Below the pieces are notes generated by a model, which saw nothing but the letters and a program-made list of their open reading frames with translations, was not told where the DNA came from and made no database searches. Both the position numbers and the translations under genes were made by a program. From Flocculibacter collagenilyticus (GTDB taxonomy: Bacteria > Pseudomonadota > Gammaproteobacteria > Enterobacterales > Alteromonadaceae), in NCBI RefSeq assembly GCF_016469335.1, contig NZ_CP059888.1, positions 2,232,001-2,296,000 of the forward strand: a DNA stretch of 64,000 nt, in the 5' to 3' direction. Positions 28,330 through 36,967 of the stretch are shown here, one piece after another. Every line of letters starts with the position of its first letter. Positions within the stretch are counted from its first letter, which is position 1.

Positions 28330-28568
28330 CAGACATTTCCGAGTTAGAGAAAGTAAAACTAATGAAAAATGCTTAAAAAGTACTCATTTTTTCAGTTTTG
28401 ATAATTTATCAATAGTTTACATAAAACACATAATCATTATTAATCACTACAAACTACATTGTTGGGGACTTCATCGTTTTATCTATATATTCTTGGTTGG
28501 TCATACTGGCTTCTACCACACAGATCAATTAAAATCGCGGCTTCAAATACTGAGAGTTTAAGATTTAT

Positions 28569-29324
28569 ATGATCATCAAAAATGAAAATGATTTTACTGG
28601 GCTAAAAAAAATAGGCCGTATTGTTGCACTGGCTATCCATGAAATGGGTAAAGCTGTTAAACCAGGCATTACCACATTAGAGCTTGATGACATTGGCGCT
28701 AAAATTTTAGAGCAGCACGGCGCACGCTCAGCCCCTAAATTCGTTTATCAATTTCCTGCTTATACATGCATTAGTATTAATGAAGAAGCAGCTCACGGAA
28801 TTCCATCAGATCGCGTTATTAAAGAAGGCGACATTGTCAATATCGATGTATCAGCTGAGCTTAATGGTTATTTTGCCGATTCTGGCCATACTTTTCTAGT
28901 TCCGCCATTTTCGCAAGAACAACAATGGTTAGTAGATTCAACAAAAAAAGCGCTAAATGAGTCGATGAATGTTGCCAGAGCTGGCACGAAAATAAATCAA
29001 ATTGGAAAAGCTATCACAAAAGTTGCAACCGAAGCGGGTTTTACCACTATTCGCGATCTTGGTAGTCACGGTGTCGGTCGTTCCTTACATGAAGCGCCAG
29101 AATTCATTCCTAATTACTTTGATAAAAAAGATACCCGACGTTTAACAGACGGTATGGTGATTACAATAGAACCATTTTTATCTACAAAAACACAATATAC
29201 GCAGACGCTTGATGATGGTTGGACATTAGTGACTGAAACAGGAAATATGTCAGCACAATTTGAACATACAATGGTAATTAATAAGAATAAACCGATTATT
29301 ATGACTACATTGGATGATTTGTAA
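28569..29324 (+). CDS. map: Type I methionine aminopeptidase
   Basis: A 251-residue enzyme removing the initiator methionine from new proteins. Metal ligands of the pita-bread fold are seen in order: Asp in NIDVSAELNGYFADSGHTF (two Asp), His in GSHGVGRSLHEAP, Glu in ITIEPF and Glu in QFEHTMV. The early His (EEAAHGIPSD) is the substrate-binding one. It is not next to rpsB, so it may be an accessory copy. It is coupled to the next small membrane protein gene by a one-base overlap (TAATG). Confidence 0.94.
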   Translation: MIIKNENDFTGLKKIGRIVALAIHEMGKAVKPGITTLELDDIGAKILEQHGARSAPKFVYQFPAYTCISINEEAAHGIPSDRVIKEGDIVNIDVSAELNGYFADSGHTFLVPPFSQEQQWLVDSTKKALNESMNVARAGTKINQIGKAITKVATEAGFTTIRDLGSHGVGRSLHEAPEFIPNYFDKKDTRRLTDGMVITIEPFLSTKTQYTQTLDDGWTLVTETGNMSAQFEHTMVINKNKPIIMTTLDDL

Positions 29325-29752
29325 TGACTCGTATTAAGTTTGAACGAAACAGAAAAAGCTTTTTAGTGTGGTATTCAGTTATCCCATTATTTTTCAGTTT
29401 AGGTATTTTTGCTGTTTTAAACGATAAAGCCTTTATTGGCATTTCTTGCCTAACTTTAGGTGTCCTCAATGTCTTGTCATTGCTTGTTTGCTGGAATCGC
29501 CCCCTGCTTGAAATTACTGATGAACACATTATTACCTATTCGCAGTTTGGAACGGGATTAAATCAATACCCTAGAGATGCATTCGACGATGTCGAGTACA
29601 TTACTGAAGGGTTTATGGCCATGCATTTTATTGCAGACAGAACATTACACCTAAATGTCGCTATTTTGGCTAACGATCAATTTCGTGAGCTGCAACTTCA
29701 AATGCAAAAATTTATTGAACAAACTAAAACCCAAACTGAAAACACTATATAA
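29324..29752 (+). CDS. Small two-helix membrane protein
   Basis: A 142-residue protein with two adjacent hydrophobic helices (YSVIPLFFSLGIFAVL and GISCLTLGVLNVLSLLVCW) followed by a soluble strand-rich C-terminal domain (LLEITDEHIITYSQFG...), a layout seen in PH-like bacterial membrane proteins. I do not know the family. Translation is coupled to map through a TAATG overlap. The two helices would leave the C-terminal domain in the cytoplasm. Confidence 0.7.
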   Translation: MTRIKFERNRKSFLVWYSVIPLFFSLGIFAVLNDKAFIGISCLTLGVLNVLSLLVCWNRPLLEITDEHIITYSQFGTGLNQYPRDAFDDVEYITEGFMAMHFIADRTLHLNVAILANDQFRELQLQMQKFIEQTKTQTENTI

Positions 29753-29807
29753 ATTTAGCATCAGGCAGCTAAAGGTCTAGTGCTATCACACACATATTAA
29801 AGCTGCA

Positions 29808-30284
29808 TTACCTATGCTTTTGTTCATGCTGTAACAGCCACGCTTTACGATTTAGGCCACCCGCATATCCTGTTAATGTGCCGTTTTTACCAATTACTCG
29901 ATGGCATGGCACGGCGATAGCGATTGGATTTTTGCCATTTGCCATTCCAACTGCCCTCACCCCTTTTGGGTTGTTCAACTTTAGCGCTATATCGCTATAG
30001 CTTTGCACAATACCGTATGGAATATCTGATAATTGTTGCCACACTTTGTTTTGAAATTCAGTACCTTTAGCAGCTAATGTGAAGGTAAAATGCTTTCTCT
30101 TGCCGGTAAAGTATTCTTCAAGCTCTTGTTTCGCTTGCTGTAAATGACGTTGTGAAGTTGGGTTATTGACAAAATTGTCCGTTACTTTACTCGCTTCAAA
30201 ATCAAACGTAACTTCTGTGACGCCTTGGTTGGACGCGATGATGGTCAGCTCACCAATGGGCGTGTGTAGTGAAATAAAATTCAT
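29808..30284 (-). CDS. ogt: Methylated-DNA--protein-cysteine methyltransferase
   Basis: A 158-residue suicide repair protein that takes methyl groups from O6-methylguanine. The active-site motif AVPCHRVIGKNG is complete, preceded by the helix-turn-helix NPKGVRAVGMANGKNP and followed by TGYAGGLNRKAWLL. It lies 70 bp after the Ada-AlkA fusion gene on the same strand, and together they form an alkylation-damage unit. It is a stand-alone Ogt type and lacks an Ada regulatory domain. Confidence 0.95.
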   Translation of the reverse strand: MNFISLHTPIGELTIIASNQGVTEVTFDFEASKVTDNFVNNPTSQRHLQQAKQELEEYFTGKRKHFTFTLAAKGTEFQNKVWQQLSDIPYGIVQSYSDIALKLNNPKGVRAVGMANGKNPIAIAVPCHRVIGKNGTLTGYAGGLNRKAWLLQHEQKHR

Positions 30285-30354
30285 TTTTCCTCCAAACTTA
30301 TGATTTCTCTGCTGCTTTCTACTCTGATTACTTAACTAATGCGCGCTGAAATAG

Positions 30355-31731
30355 TTAAAGATGCTGCCATAACTGAAAAGTTAAATAGCTCCGCCAAGGG
30401 CTTGCATTATCAGGCGCTAACTTCCCTTTAAATAAATTATTTGCCTTTTTAATGCCTAAATCTCCATCAAGCCATATATCGGGATGGTTCTCTCCACGAA
30501 ATTTGGCATAATCTACCGTCCAAGGTCCAATACCTTTCAATGACAGCCAATGACCTAAGTCCCCTTTTTCATTCGCTGAATCACGCATGTAATTGGCAAA
30601 ATTAATCAATGTCTCTTTGCGTCTTTGCGGCATTGGTAAAAAAGCTAAATCTGAGCTAGCAATGGCTTTGGGCGTGGGGAAATTGACACTCTCACTGTTA
30701 CAAACGTTATCTTCACCTAGCGCATCCACTAATTTCTGCACTAATGTTCTTGCGGCTTTTACACTGACTTGCTGACCTAGTATTGCGCGTATACCCGCTT
30801 CGAATGAAGACCAAATCCCCGGTACTCGCAATCCTTTAATTAATCGCTCTTCAGGAATTCCAGCCCTTACAAGGTGAGGCTCAATAATGTGCAAATTTGC
30901 ATTTAGGTCTAGACACCTTGAAATATTTGCAATCATGGGTTTTAGCATTTTCAGATCAGATACTTTGATGTCAAGATCAAATGTATTTTGTTCTTCATTG
31001 AACGTTGCGCAAAACCAGCCGTGACTCTCGTTATCGATTGTCACTGTGCGACTGTAACTATCAACAGTAACAACCTCTACATTGTCTATTGCTCTTTTTC
31101 GCAAAAATTCAGAGAGTATTTGCCAATTATAAGGTGGGCGAAATGCGAGTGACACAGAAATAACATCTTGCTCTTTATTCTGCGCTTTACGGATTTGCGA
31201 TGGCGGAAACCGAAAGTGTTGCTTAAAACTTGCGTTAAATTGGCGGATGCTATTAAAGCCGCACGCAAACGCAATATCGCTTATCGGCATTTGTGTTTGG
31301 TGAAGTAATTTTTTGGCGAGTAATAAGTTATGATAAATTTGAAATTGTAATGGTGTAACACCAACTTTTTCGTTAAATAACTTTCTTAAATAACGGTCTG
31401 AAATACCGAGTCGCTCTGCCAAGCTGACCATGCTGGTAGGCTCATTCTCACTGAGCAAAATTGAAATAGCTCTATTCACCGTTGTTTCAGTACCTAACCA
31501 AGGGTTAGATTGTGGAGCACTGTCAGGCCGACAACGTAAACAAGGACGATATCCACATTTAGAAGCTTCTATTGCAGACTGAAAATACTCTACATTATCT
31601 TCTTTAGGAGCGTTAGCCGGGCATATTGGTCGACAATAAACCCCCGTCGTTTTAACCGCAATAAAGAACACACCATCAAATCTTGGATCGCGCGACATTC
31701 TTGCTGTTTGATACTGCTGATTGGTGTACAT
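30355..31731 (-). CDS. Ada-type regulator fused to AlkA 3-methyladenine glycosylase
   Basis: A 458-residue three-part protein. Residues 1-75 are the Ada zinc domain with TGVYCRPICPA and CLRCRPD, which accepts a methyl group from phosphotriesters at the first cysteine. Residues about 85-190 are an AraC-type helix-turn-helix pair. Residues about 195-458 are an AlkA glycosylase with the HhH-GPD motif LKGIGPWTVDYAK and catalytic Asp in that motif. It links methyl sensing, transcription control and base excision in one chain, a known fusion. It is the first gene before ogt. I could not find a convincing Ada box upstream. Confidence 0.94.
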   Translation of the reverse strand: MYTNQQYQTARMSRDPRFDGVFFIAVKTTGVYCRPICPANAPKEDNVEYFQSAIEASKCGYRPCLRCRPDSAPQSNPWLGTETTVNRAISILLSENEPTSMVSLAERLGISDRYLRKLFNEKVGVTPLQFQIYHNLLLAKKLLHQTQMPISDIAFACGFNSIRQFNASFKQHFRFPPSQIRKAQNKEQDVISVSLAFRPPYNWQILSEFLRKRAIDNVEVVTVDSYSRTVTIDNESHGWFCATFNEEQNTFDLDIKVSDLKMLKPMIANISRCLDLNANLHIIEPHLVRAGIPEERLIKGLRVPGIWSSFEAGIRAILGQQVSVKAARTLVQKLVDALGEDNVCNSESVNFPTPKAIASSDLAFLPMPQRRKETLINFANYMRDSANEKGDLGHWLSLKGIGPWTVDYAKFRGENHPDIWLDGDLGIKKANNLFKGKLAPDNASPWRSYLTFQLWQHL

Positions 31732-31858
31732 AGTCTATTATCTTGCTCATATAACTTGGATATCGTTTATTTTAAAGTAAATACTTACGACTACTAGCGG
31801 ATTTCGGAACTTAATGCTAACTTGCCACCCTCCTCATAAAACGTTCATATAGGTTACT

Positions 31859-32335
31859 ATGCAAACCGCTGCCATTTTTGTAGATGTTCAGAATATTTAT
31901 TATACCGTTAAGCAACAATATGGTTGTCACTTTAACTACCGCAAGTTCTGGCAAAATATAAGCGAACAATACAATATTGAAACGGCTAATGCTTATGCAA
32001 TAGACCGTGGTGATAAAAAGCAAATGGGCTTTCAACAGATACTTAAAGATATTGGTTTTAATGTAAAACTTAAGCCTATGATTAGTCGAGCTGACGGCTC
32101 TGCTAAAGGCGATTGGGATGTGGGAATTACTATCGATATCATGGAAGCAGCGCGTGATGTTGATAATGTCATTCTGCTATCAGGAGACGGTGATTTTACA
32201 TTATTGCTTGACCATATTCGCCAGCGCTATGGCGTTAATACACATGTTTTTGGTGTCACTCAGTTAACGGCGGATACGATTATCAACTCTGACGCTGAAT
32301 TTCATCCAATCAATGAACCGCTATTATTAAAATAA
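31859..32335 (+). CDS. NYN/PIN-like (LabA/DUF88) domain protein
   Basis: A 158-residue single-domain protein. IFVDVQNIYY at the N terminus and SGDGDFTLLLDHIRQRYG near residue 105 are the acidic motifs of the NYN/LabA branch of the PIN-like nuclease fold; KGDWDVGITIDIME supplies another conserved Asp. Family members are metal-dependent RNases or unassigned. It stands just before lepB, without overlap. Confidence 0.9.
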   Translation: MQTAAIFVDVQNIYYTVKQQYGCHFNYRKFWQNISEQYNIETANAYAIDRGDKKQMGFQQILKDIGFNVKLKPMISRADGSAKGDWDVGITIDIMEAARDVDNVILLSGDGDFTLLLDHIRQRYGVNTHVFGVTQLTADTIINSDAEFHPINEPLLLK

Positions 32336-32422
32336 ATAATATTCATTTACATTTTTACATTATCTTTAACTTAAAAATACGTTAGATTACATATTATTAG
32401 TTAATTTTAAGGCAACATACCA

Positions 32423-33073
32423 ATGAGTAAGATAAAGGATTTTTTTAAAGCTAATTGGGGCTTTTTGCTAATCATATTTTCTTTTGTTTGTGTACGTTCG
32501 GCAATTGCTGACTGGTACATGGTGCCCTCCGCATCCATGTACCCTACCATTGAAATTGGTGATCGCGTTTTTGTAGAAAAGAATGCCTATAGCTTACGTG
32601 TACCGTTAACAAACATCAGACTGTCTGAGCACGCAACTCCTGAGCAAGGCGATATTGTGGTGTTTGAATCTGAAGCTGCTGACACACGGATGATTAAGCG
32701 TGTAATCGGCGTTCCAGGCGATATTGTCACTATGCGTAATAACCAAATAATTATTAACGGCAAAGCTTTACAATACGATAAGGTCAGCGAAGGGACTGAC
32801 TATCAAACACTGGTTGAGCAACTACCTAAAAAAACGCACCACATACAAACGATGACAAACACTGGAGTGCAGTTTTCAAGCTTTGGATCGGTGACAGTAC
32901 CCGAAGATCAATATTTAGTACTTGGCGATAATCGGGATAGAAGTTCTGACTCAAGGGTGTATGGATTTGTTCCAAAAAATGAAATAGTGGGTAAAGCAAC
33001 AAAAGTTATTGTGTCGCTTGATTACGACAATTACTACTTACCGCGTAAAAATCGCTTTTTCGTAGATATTTAA
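32423..33073 (+). CDS. lepB: Signal peptidase I
   Basis: A 216-residue enzyme that cleaves Sec/Tat signal peptides at the periplasmic face. One N-terminal membrane helix (about 12-30) is followed by PSASMYPT with catalytic Ser38, MIKRVIGVPGD with general-base Lys92, and the GDNRDRSSDSR box. It is shorter than the two-helix E. coli LepB (about 320 residues) and is not beside lepA or rnc, so it may be a second signal peptidase. A strong terminator follows. Confidence 0.94.
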   Translation: MSKIKDFFKANWGFLLIIFSFVCVRSAIADWYMVPSASMYPTIEIGDRVFVEKNAYSLRVPLTNIRLSEHATPEQGDIVVFESEAADTRMIKRVIGVPGDIVTMRNNQIIINGKALQYDKVSEGTDYQTLVEQLPKKTHHIQTMTNTGVQFSSFGSVTVPEDQYLVLGDNRDRSSDSRVYGFVPKNEIVGKATKVIVSLDYDNYYLPRKNRFFVDI

Positions 33074-33103
33074 ATCGATTTAAGATCCGATAAACAATTG
33101 CTA

Positions 33104-33140
33104 AAAATAAAAAAGACTCGCTTAGAGTCTTTTTTATTTT
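33104..33140. terminator. Bidirectional rho-independent terminator between lepB and fadR
   Basis: A perfect stem of 16 bp with GACTC/GAGTC at its top and a 5-base loop GCTTA, flanked by an A-tract on the left (33109-33114) and a T-tract on the right (33130-33135). It serves both convergent genes. Confidence 0.93.
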
Positions 33141-33174
33141 AAAATGCACTGTCTTAATAAGGTTATTTAAGGAC

Positions 33175-33888
33175 TTATTCCATTAAATCTGACGGCATCT
33201 TATTACGCATTTCCATCCAAACTCGGCCACTTTCAATACCGTATTTACGTACAGCAATAATCGCTTCGTCGTGCTTATTTGTTTCAGCAAATTTAATTAA
33301 ACTTAAGTAATAATCTCGTGCCAGCTTACGCGCTTCTTCAGACGTAAAATAGTAAGCAGCAATCTTCGACCACAACCCTTTAAATCCATTTACGGTTAAT
33401 ACATAAATTGCGTTGCCAGATGCAGCAGCTAACTCATGGTTTAGTTGGTAGTCGAACGTAGCAAATGCATCTGCATCGTCTTCAATTAACTCAGATTTTT
33501 TAAGCGCTTCAATCATTTTTTCTGGATTATTTTTAATTGCAGCACGAATATAGATAGCACTAATATTTGTTCTAGCAGATAAAAGCTGATCGACCAACTC
33601 TGGCATTTTCTCTTCGTCAAGGCGTGCCAAGGTTTCTAAAATATTTAAACCCGACGTTTCCCAGAAGTTATTTACTTTAGTGGGTTTGCCATGTTGAATG
33701 GTAAGCCAGCCATCACGCGCCAAACGCTGTAGAACTTCACGCAACGTTGTGCGAGTTACACCGATAAGCTCAGATAATTCCCTTTCTGCAGGCAAAATAG
33801 AGCCTGGTGCAAATTTGCCATTCCATATTGAAGCAACAATATACTCTTCGGCAAAGCCTGCAGGACTTTGTGCTTTTATAATACTCAT
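33175..33888 (-). CDS. fadR: Fatty acid metabolism regulator FadR
   Basis: A 237-residue GntR-family regulator. The winged helix ([41 protein letters not shown]) is followed by an all-helical acyl-CoA-binding domain. FadR represses fad genes and activates fabA/fabB, and is released by long-chain acyl-CoA. Divergent nhaB and then dsbB give the gene order known from E. coli and Vibrio. A FadR-like operator lies in the divergent region, suggesting autoregulation. Confidence 0.95.
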   Translation of the reverse strand: MSIIKAQSPAGFAEEYIVASIWNGKFAPGSILPAERELSELIGVTRTTLREVLQRLARDGWLTIQHGKPTKVNNFWETSGLNILETLARLDEEKMPELVDQLLSARTNISAIYIRAAIKNNPEKMIEALKKSELIEDDADAFATFDYQLNHELAAASGNAIYVLTVNGFKGLWSKIAAYYFTSEEARKLARDYYLSLIKFAETNKHDEAIIAVRKYGIESGRVWMEMRNKMPSDLME

Positions 33889-33970
33889 GTATGCGTTCCG
33901 CTTTCATTCGTAATTAACAGCAACTGAACGTCAATGTAGTCAAATTACGAATATATTAAATCTATAGTAG

Positions 33971-33987
33971 AACTGATTGTACCAGAG
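33971..33987. promoter_or_regulatory. Candidate FadR operator between fadR and nhaB
   Basis: AACTGATTGTACCAGAG, or CTCTGGTACAATCAGTT on the minus strand, agrees at 13 of 17 positions with the fadB-type FadR site (ATCTGGTACGACCAGAT, from memory). It lies 83 bp upstream of the fadR ATG, in the 334-bp fadR|nhaB region. The match was made by eye. Confidence 0.55.
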
Positions 33988-34222
33988 CAATTTAATGAAA
34001 CAAGATTTTATATTTATTTATGTAGTGTCAATAACTACCACTTATTGAATATTTAGCTAAAATTAAGTCGCTATGTTCGTGTTTTTAAGCCATAAATTTT
34101 AATTTGTATTTATTTTTACAGTAAATACTTGCACAATTGGGCACTCAAGACATTTCATGTTGGGCTTGTTATCAAGCTACGTCATGAGTAAATACTATAA
34201 AAAGAAGGAAGCGAGCGTTAAT

Positions 34223-35806
34223 ATGCAACAATCTATTTTAGGCGCTTTTTACAAGAACTTTCTAGGCAACTCACCAGAATGGTATAAATTAACCATTATT
34301 GTGTTGTTACTTATTAACCCTATCATATTTGCTATTAATCCATATTTTGCGGGTTGGTTGTTAGTTATAGAGTTTATTTTCACTTTAGCCATGGCGTTAA
34401 AGTGTTACCCTTTGCAACCAGGAGGTTTATTAGCTATTGAGGCCGTGGCCATCGGCATGACGACACCTGGCCAAGTTGAGCATGAAATTGCCGCAAACCT
34501 TGACGTAATATTACTACTTGTTTTCATGGTAGCTGGTATTTACTTCATGAAAGATTTGCTTCTTTACCTATTTACTAAATTGTTGATCCGCATTAAGTCA
34601 AAAACCGTTATGTCTTTGGCATTTGTCTCCGCCTCGGCATTTTTATCGGCATTTTTAGATGCGTTAACAGTAATTGCTGTAATCATCAGCGTAACGCTCG
34701 GGTTTTACTCTATTTATCATAAAGTTGCGTCCGGAAAAGACTATCATGTAGATCATGACTACGGCGATGATGAACTTGTTACCCATCCTAACCGTGATGA
34801 CTTAGAGCAATTTCGCGCATTTTTACGAAACCTGCTAATGCATGCAGCAGTTGGTACAGCGCTAGGTGGTGTGTGCACCATGGTAGGCGAGCCGCAAAAC
34901 CTAGTGATTGCCAAAACAGCGGGCTGGGAATTTGCAGAGTTTGCCATTCGTATGTCACCTATCACCATTCCTATTGTAATTTGCGGTATTATTACCACGT
35001 TTGTACTTGAGAAAACGAAAGTATTTTCTTATGGCGTAACAATGCCAGCAGCCGTAAAGCAAATTTTAAGTGATTATGAGCAATACCAAGACGAAAAAAG
35101 AACCCGTAGAGATTATGTTAACTTAGGTGTTCAAGGCATTATTGCTATATGGCTTATGGTTGCACTTGGTTTGCACCTTGCGACAGTAGGACTAATCGGT
35201 TTAACAATTATTATCTTTGCTACATCAGCTTCTGGTATTACTGACGAACATCAAATTGGTAAAGCATTTGAAGAGGCATTACCATTTACCGCTTTACTAT
35301 GTGTGTTCTTTGCTATTGTTGCTGTAATAATCGATTTAAAATTATTTGCTCCAGTCATTAACTGGGTACTCTCTTTTGAAGGTAAAACTCAGCTAGTATT
35401 ATTCTTTGCTGCTAACGGTGTTCTTTCAATGGTGAGTGATAATGTATTCGTTGGAACGGTGTACATAAATGAAGTAGCAACTGCATTAAGAGAAGGACGC
35501 ATCACACGTGATCAGTTCGACTTACTTGCTGTAGCAATCAACACGGGTACTAACTTACCAAGTGTTGCAACACCTAACGGGCAAGCTGCATTTTTATTCT
35601 TGCTTACATCGTCTTTAGCACCATTATTGAGGCTGTCTTATGGTCGAATGGTTTATATGGCATTCCCTTACACTATTGTATTAACGATTGTTGGCTTGTT
35701 CTTCACATATAATGGATTAACTGATGGTACACAATACCTATACGATAACCATTACATTGAACACAGCACTGAAATACCAAGTAAAGGCGGTAATTCAGGC
35801 CATTAA
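34223..35806 (+). CDS. nhaB: Na+/H+ antiporter NhaB
   Basis: A 527-residue antiporter with about 12 hydrophobic segments. I start at the ATG at 34223, because the conserved NhaB N terminus ([17 protein letters not shown]) begins there and AAGGAAG lies upstream; the frame runs on to 34157 with an unconserved 22-residue extension. Conserved segments include [17 protein letters not shown] and [20 protein letters not shown]. It exports sodium in exchange for protons at the inner membrane, as expected in a marine organism. The order with fadR and dsbB is conserved. Confidence 0.95.
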   Translation: MQQSILGAFYKNFLGNSPEWYKLTIIVLLLINPIIFAINPYFAGWLLVIEFIFTLAMALKCYPLQPGGLLAIEAVAIGMTTPGQVEHEIAANLDVILLLVFMVAGIYFMKDLLLYLFTKLLIRIKSKTVMSLAFVSASAFLSAFLDALTVIAVIISVTLGFYSIYHKVASGKDYHVDHDYGDDELVTHPNRDDLEQFRAFLRNLLMHAAVGTALGGVCTMVGEPQNLVIAKTAGWEFAEFAIRMSPITIPIVICGIITTFVLEKTKVFSYGVTMPAAVKQILSDYEQYQDEKRTRRDYVNLGVQGIIAIWLMVALGLHLATVGLIGLTIIIFATSASGITDEHQIGKAFEEALPFTALLCVFFAIVAVIIDLKLFAPVINWVLSFEGKTQLVLFFAANGVLSMVSDNVFVGTVYINEVATALREGRITRDQFDLLAVAINTGTNLPSVATPNGQAAFLFLLTSSLAPLLRLSYGRMVYMAFPYTIVLTIVGLFFTYNGLTDGTQYLYDNHYIEHSTEIPSKGGNSGH

Positions 35807-35827
35807 ATAAAATTCAAATTAAGTTAC

Positions 35828-35859
35828 AAACAAAACCGCGATTTTTCGCGGTTTTGTTT
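35828..35859 (+). terminator. Rho-independent terminator after nhaB
   Basis: AAACAAAACCGCGA (35828-35841) pairs with TCGCGGTTTTGTTT (35846-35859) over 14 bp around a TTTT loop, with a T-rich tail. It lies 22 bp after the nhaB stop and before dsbB. Confidence 0.93.
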
Positions 35860-35967
35860 TATTATACTGTTTAAAATAATGTTATAAGCCGTGGTTCGAC
35901 AACGAGCGCATTGCAATTAACAGAATTTAACCACGCCCTTAGCAAACAAATAGGTAAATAATAAGAA

Positions 35968-36489
35968 ATGAGTAATATTGGTAATTGGCCTACTCAACGA
36001 TGGCCTTGGATTATACTAGCAGTTACTGCGTTAGCCTTTGAAATAATTGCACTCTATTTTCAATATGGCATGGGGTTAGAACCTTGCATCATGTGTATTT
36101 ATCAACGTACGGCTGTATTTGGCGTTTTGTTCGCCGCTATTATTGCTGCAATCTCGCCTCAAAATATTTTATTTAGACTAGCTGGTTTTATCGGCTGGGG
36201 AGTAAGTGCTATTTGGGGAACGCTTATCGCACTTGAGCATGTAGAAATGCAAACCAATACTAATCCATTTGCATTCTTCACGTGCGAGATTGAGCCTAAT
36301 TTTCCTTCATGGATGCCACTGCACCACTGGATACCTTCTATTTTCGAAGCCACAGGTAGTTGCGACAGTATCGATTGGCAATTTTTAGGCTTTTCGATGC
36401 CACAATGGATGATTGTTGTGTTTGCAGCCTACAGTGTAGTATTTGCACTGATGTTTATCATTCGGTTTAAACACGCAAAGCTCATCTAA
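35968..36489 (+). CDS. dsbB: Disulfide bond formation protein DsbB
   Basis: A 173-residue membrane protein with four helices. Both periplasmic cysteine pairs are present: Cys40-x-x-Cys43 (EPCIMCIYQR) and Cys106/Cys132 (FFTCEIEPN, GSCDSID). It reoxidises DsbA and passes electrons to quinone. Its place after nhaB matches E. coli. The nhaB terminator suggests it has its own promoter. Confidence 0.95.
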   Translation: MSNIGNWPTQRWPWIILAVTALAFEIIALYFQYGMGLEPCIMCIYQRTAVFGVLFAAIIAAISPQNILFRLAGFIGWGVSAIWGTLIALEHVEMQTNTNPFAFFTCEIEPNFPSWMPLHHWIPSIFEATGSCDSIDWQFLGFSMPQWMIVVFAAYSVVFALMFIIRFKHAKLI

Positions 36490-36499
36490 TCAGCATTAC

Positions 36500-36535
36500 T
36501 TACAGGGTTGATGTTTAGGTATGTCAACCCTGTAA
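36500..36535. terminator. Hairpin between convergent dsbB and yfcL
   Basis: TTACAGGGTTGA (36500-36511) and TCAACCCTGTAA (36524-36535) form a perfect 12-bp stem with a 12-base loop. There is no U-run on either strand, so it may end transcription only partly or protect 3' ends. Confidence 0.5.
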
Positions 36536-36538
36536 AAG

Positions 36539-36814
36539 TTAGCTTTCCTGCTTTAAATTAGCCCACATTTTATTAACTAATGCTTGATCGGCCTCAACCA
36601 ACTCACCATTTTTAAACGCTACCTCTAGACTTTGATTAATTTTTGAATCGAGTGCTGGAATATTAAAGTCAATATTATCAACTTCTAACGCAGCCAAGGC
36701 CAAATCAAAGTGTCCTCGAAAGTAGCCACTTGCAAAAAGCTCATCGTCGGTACCGTTTACCACCATATCATCGAAGAATTGATTGGCTTTATCTAAAAAC
36801 TGTTCTAATTTCAT
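36539..36814 (-). CDS. yfcL: YfcL family protein
   Basis: A 91-residue soluble protein matching E. coli YfcL by the segments DDELFASGYFRGHFDLALA and QALVNKMWANL. Its function is unknown. It belongs to the conserved block with epmC, aroC, prmB, smrB and sixA; here an ATP-NAD kinase homologue is inserted between it and epmC. Confidence 0.88.
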   Translation of the reverse strand: MKLEQFLDKANQFFDDMVVNGTDDELFASGYFRGHFDLALAALEVDNIDFNIPALDSKINQSLEVAFKNGELVEADQALVNKMWANLKQES

Positions 36815-36967
36815 GTAAATATTCTTAATTATTTCTTGTCTATGTTTAAAGTAATTTAATAGCTATGTCATGCAATTCAGTAGTTTGCCGATATTTGTAT
36901 AACGTAGCGTGTAATAAATTTAGCGTTAGTCCATGCATATAAGCTAAAAGGTGATAAGCAGCACGCA

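Larger units (their letters stand above)
28072..28568. other. Divergent intergenic region kpsS|map
   Basis: This 497-bp non-coding region separates the minus-strand capsule operon from map. It contains the -10 candidate and the three-hairpin element. The rest is AT-rich and I see no gene in it. The promoter for map must lie here but I cannot place it with confidence. Confidence 0.6.

Noticed and set aside
31732-31800. Ada box upstream of the Ada-AlkA fusion (GAGCAAGAT)
   Set aside because: GCAA is present but the required AAT at the right distance is not.
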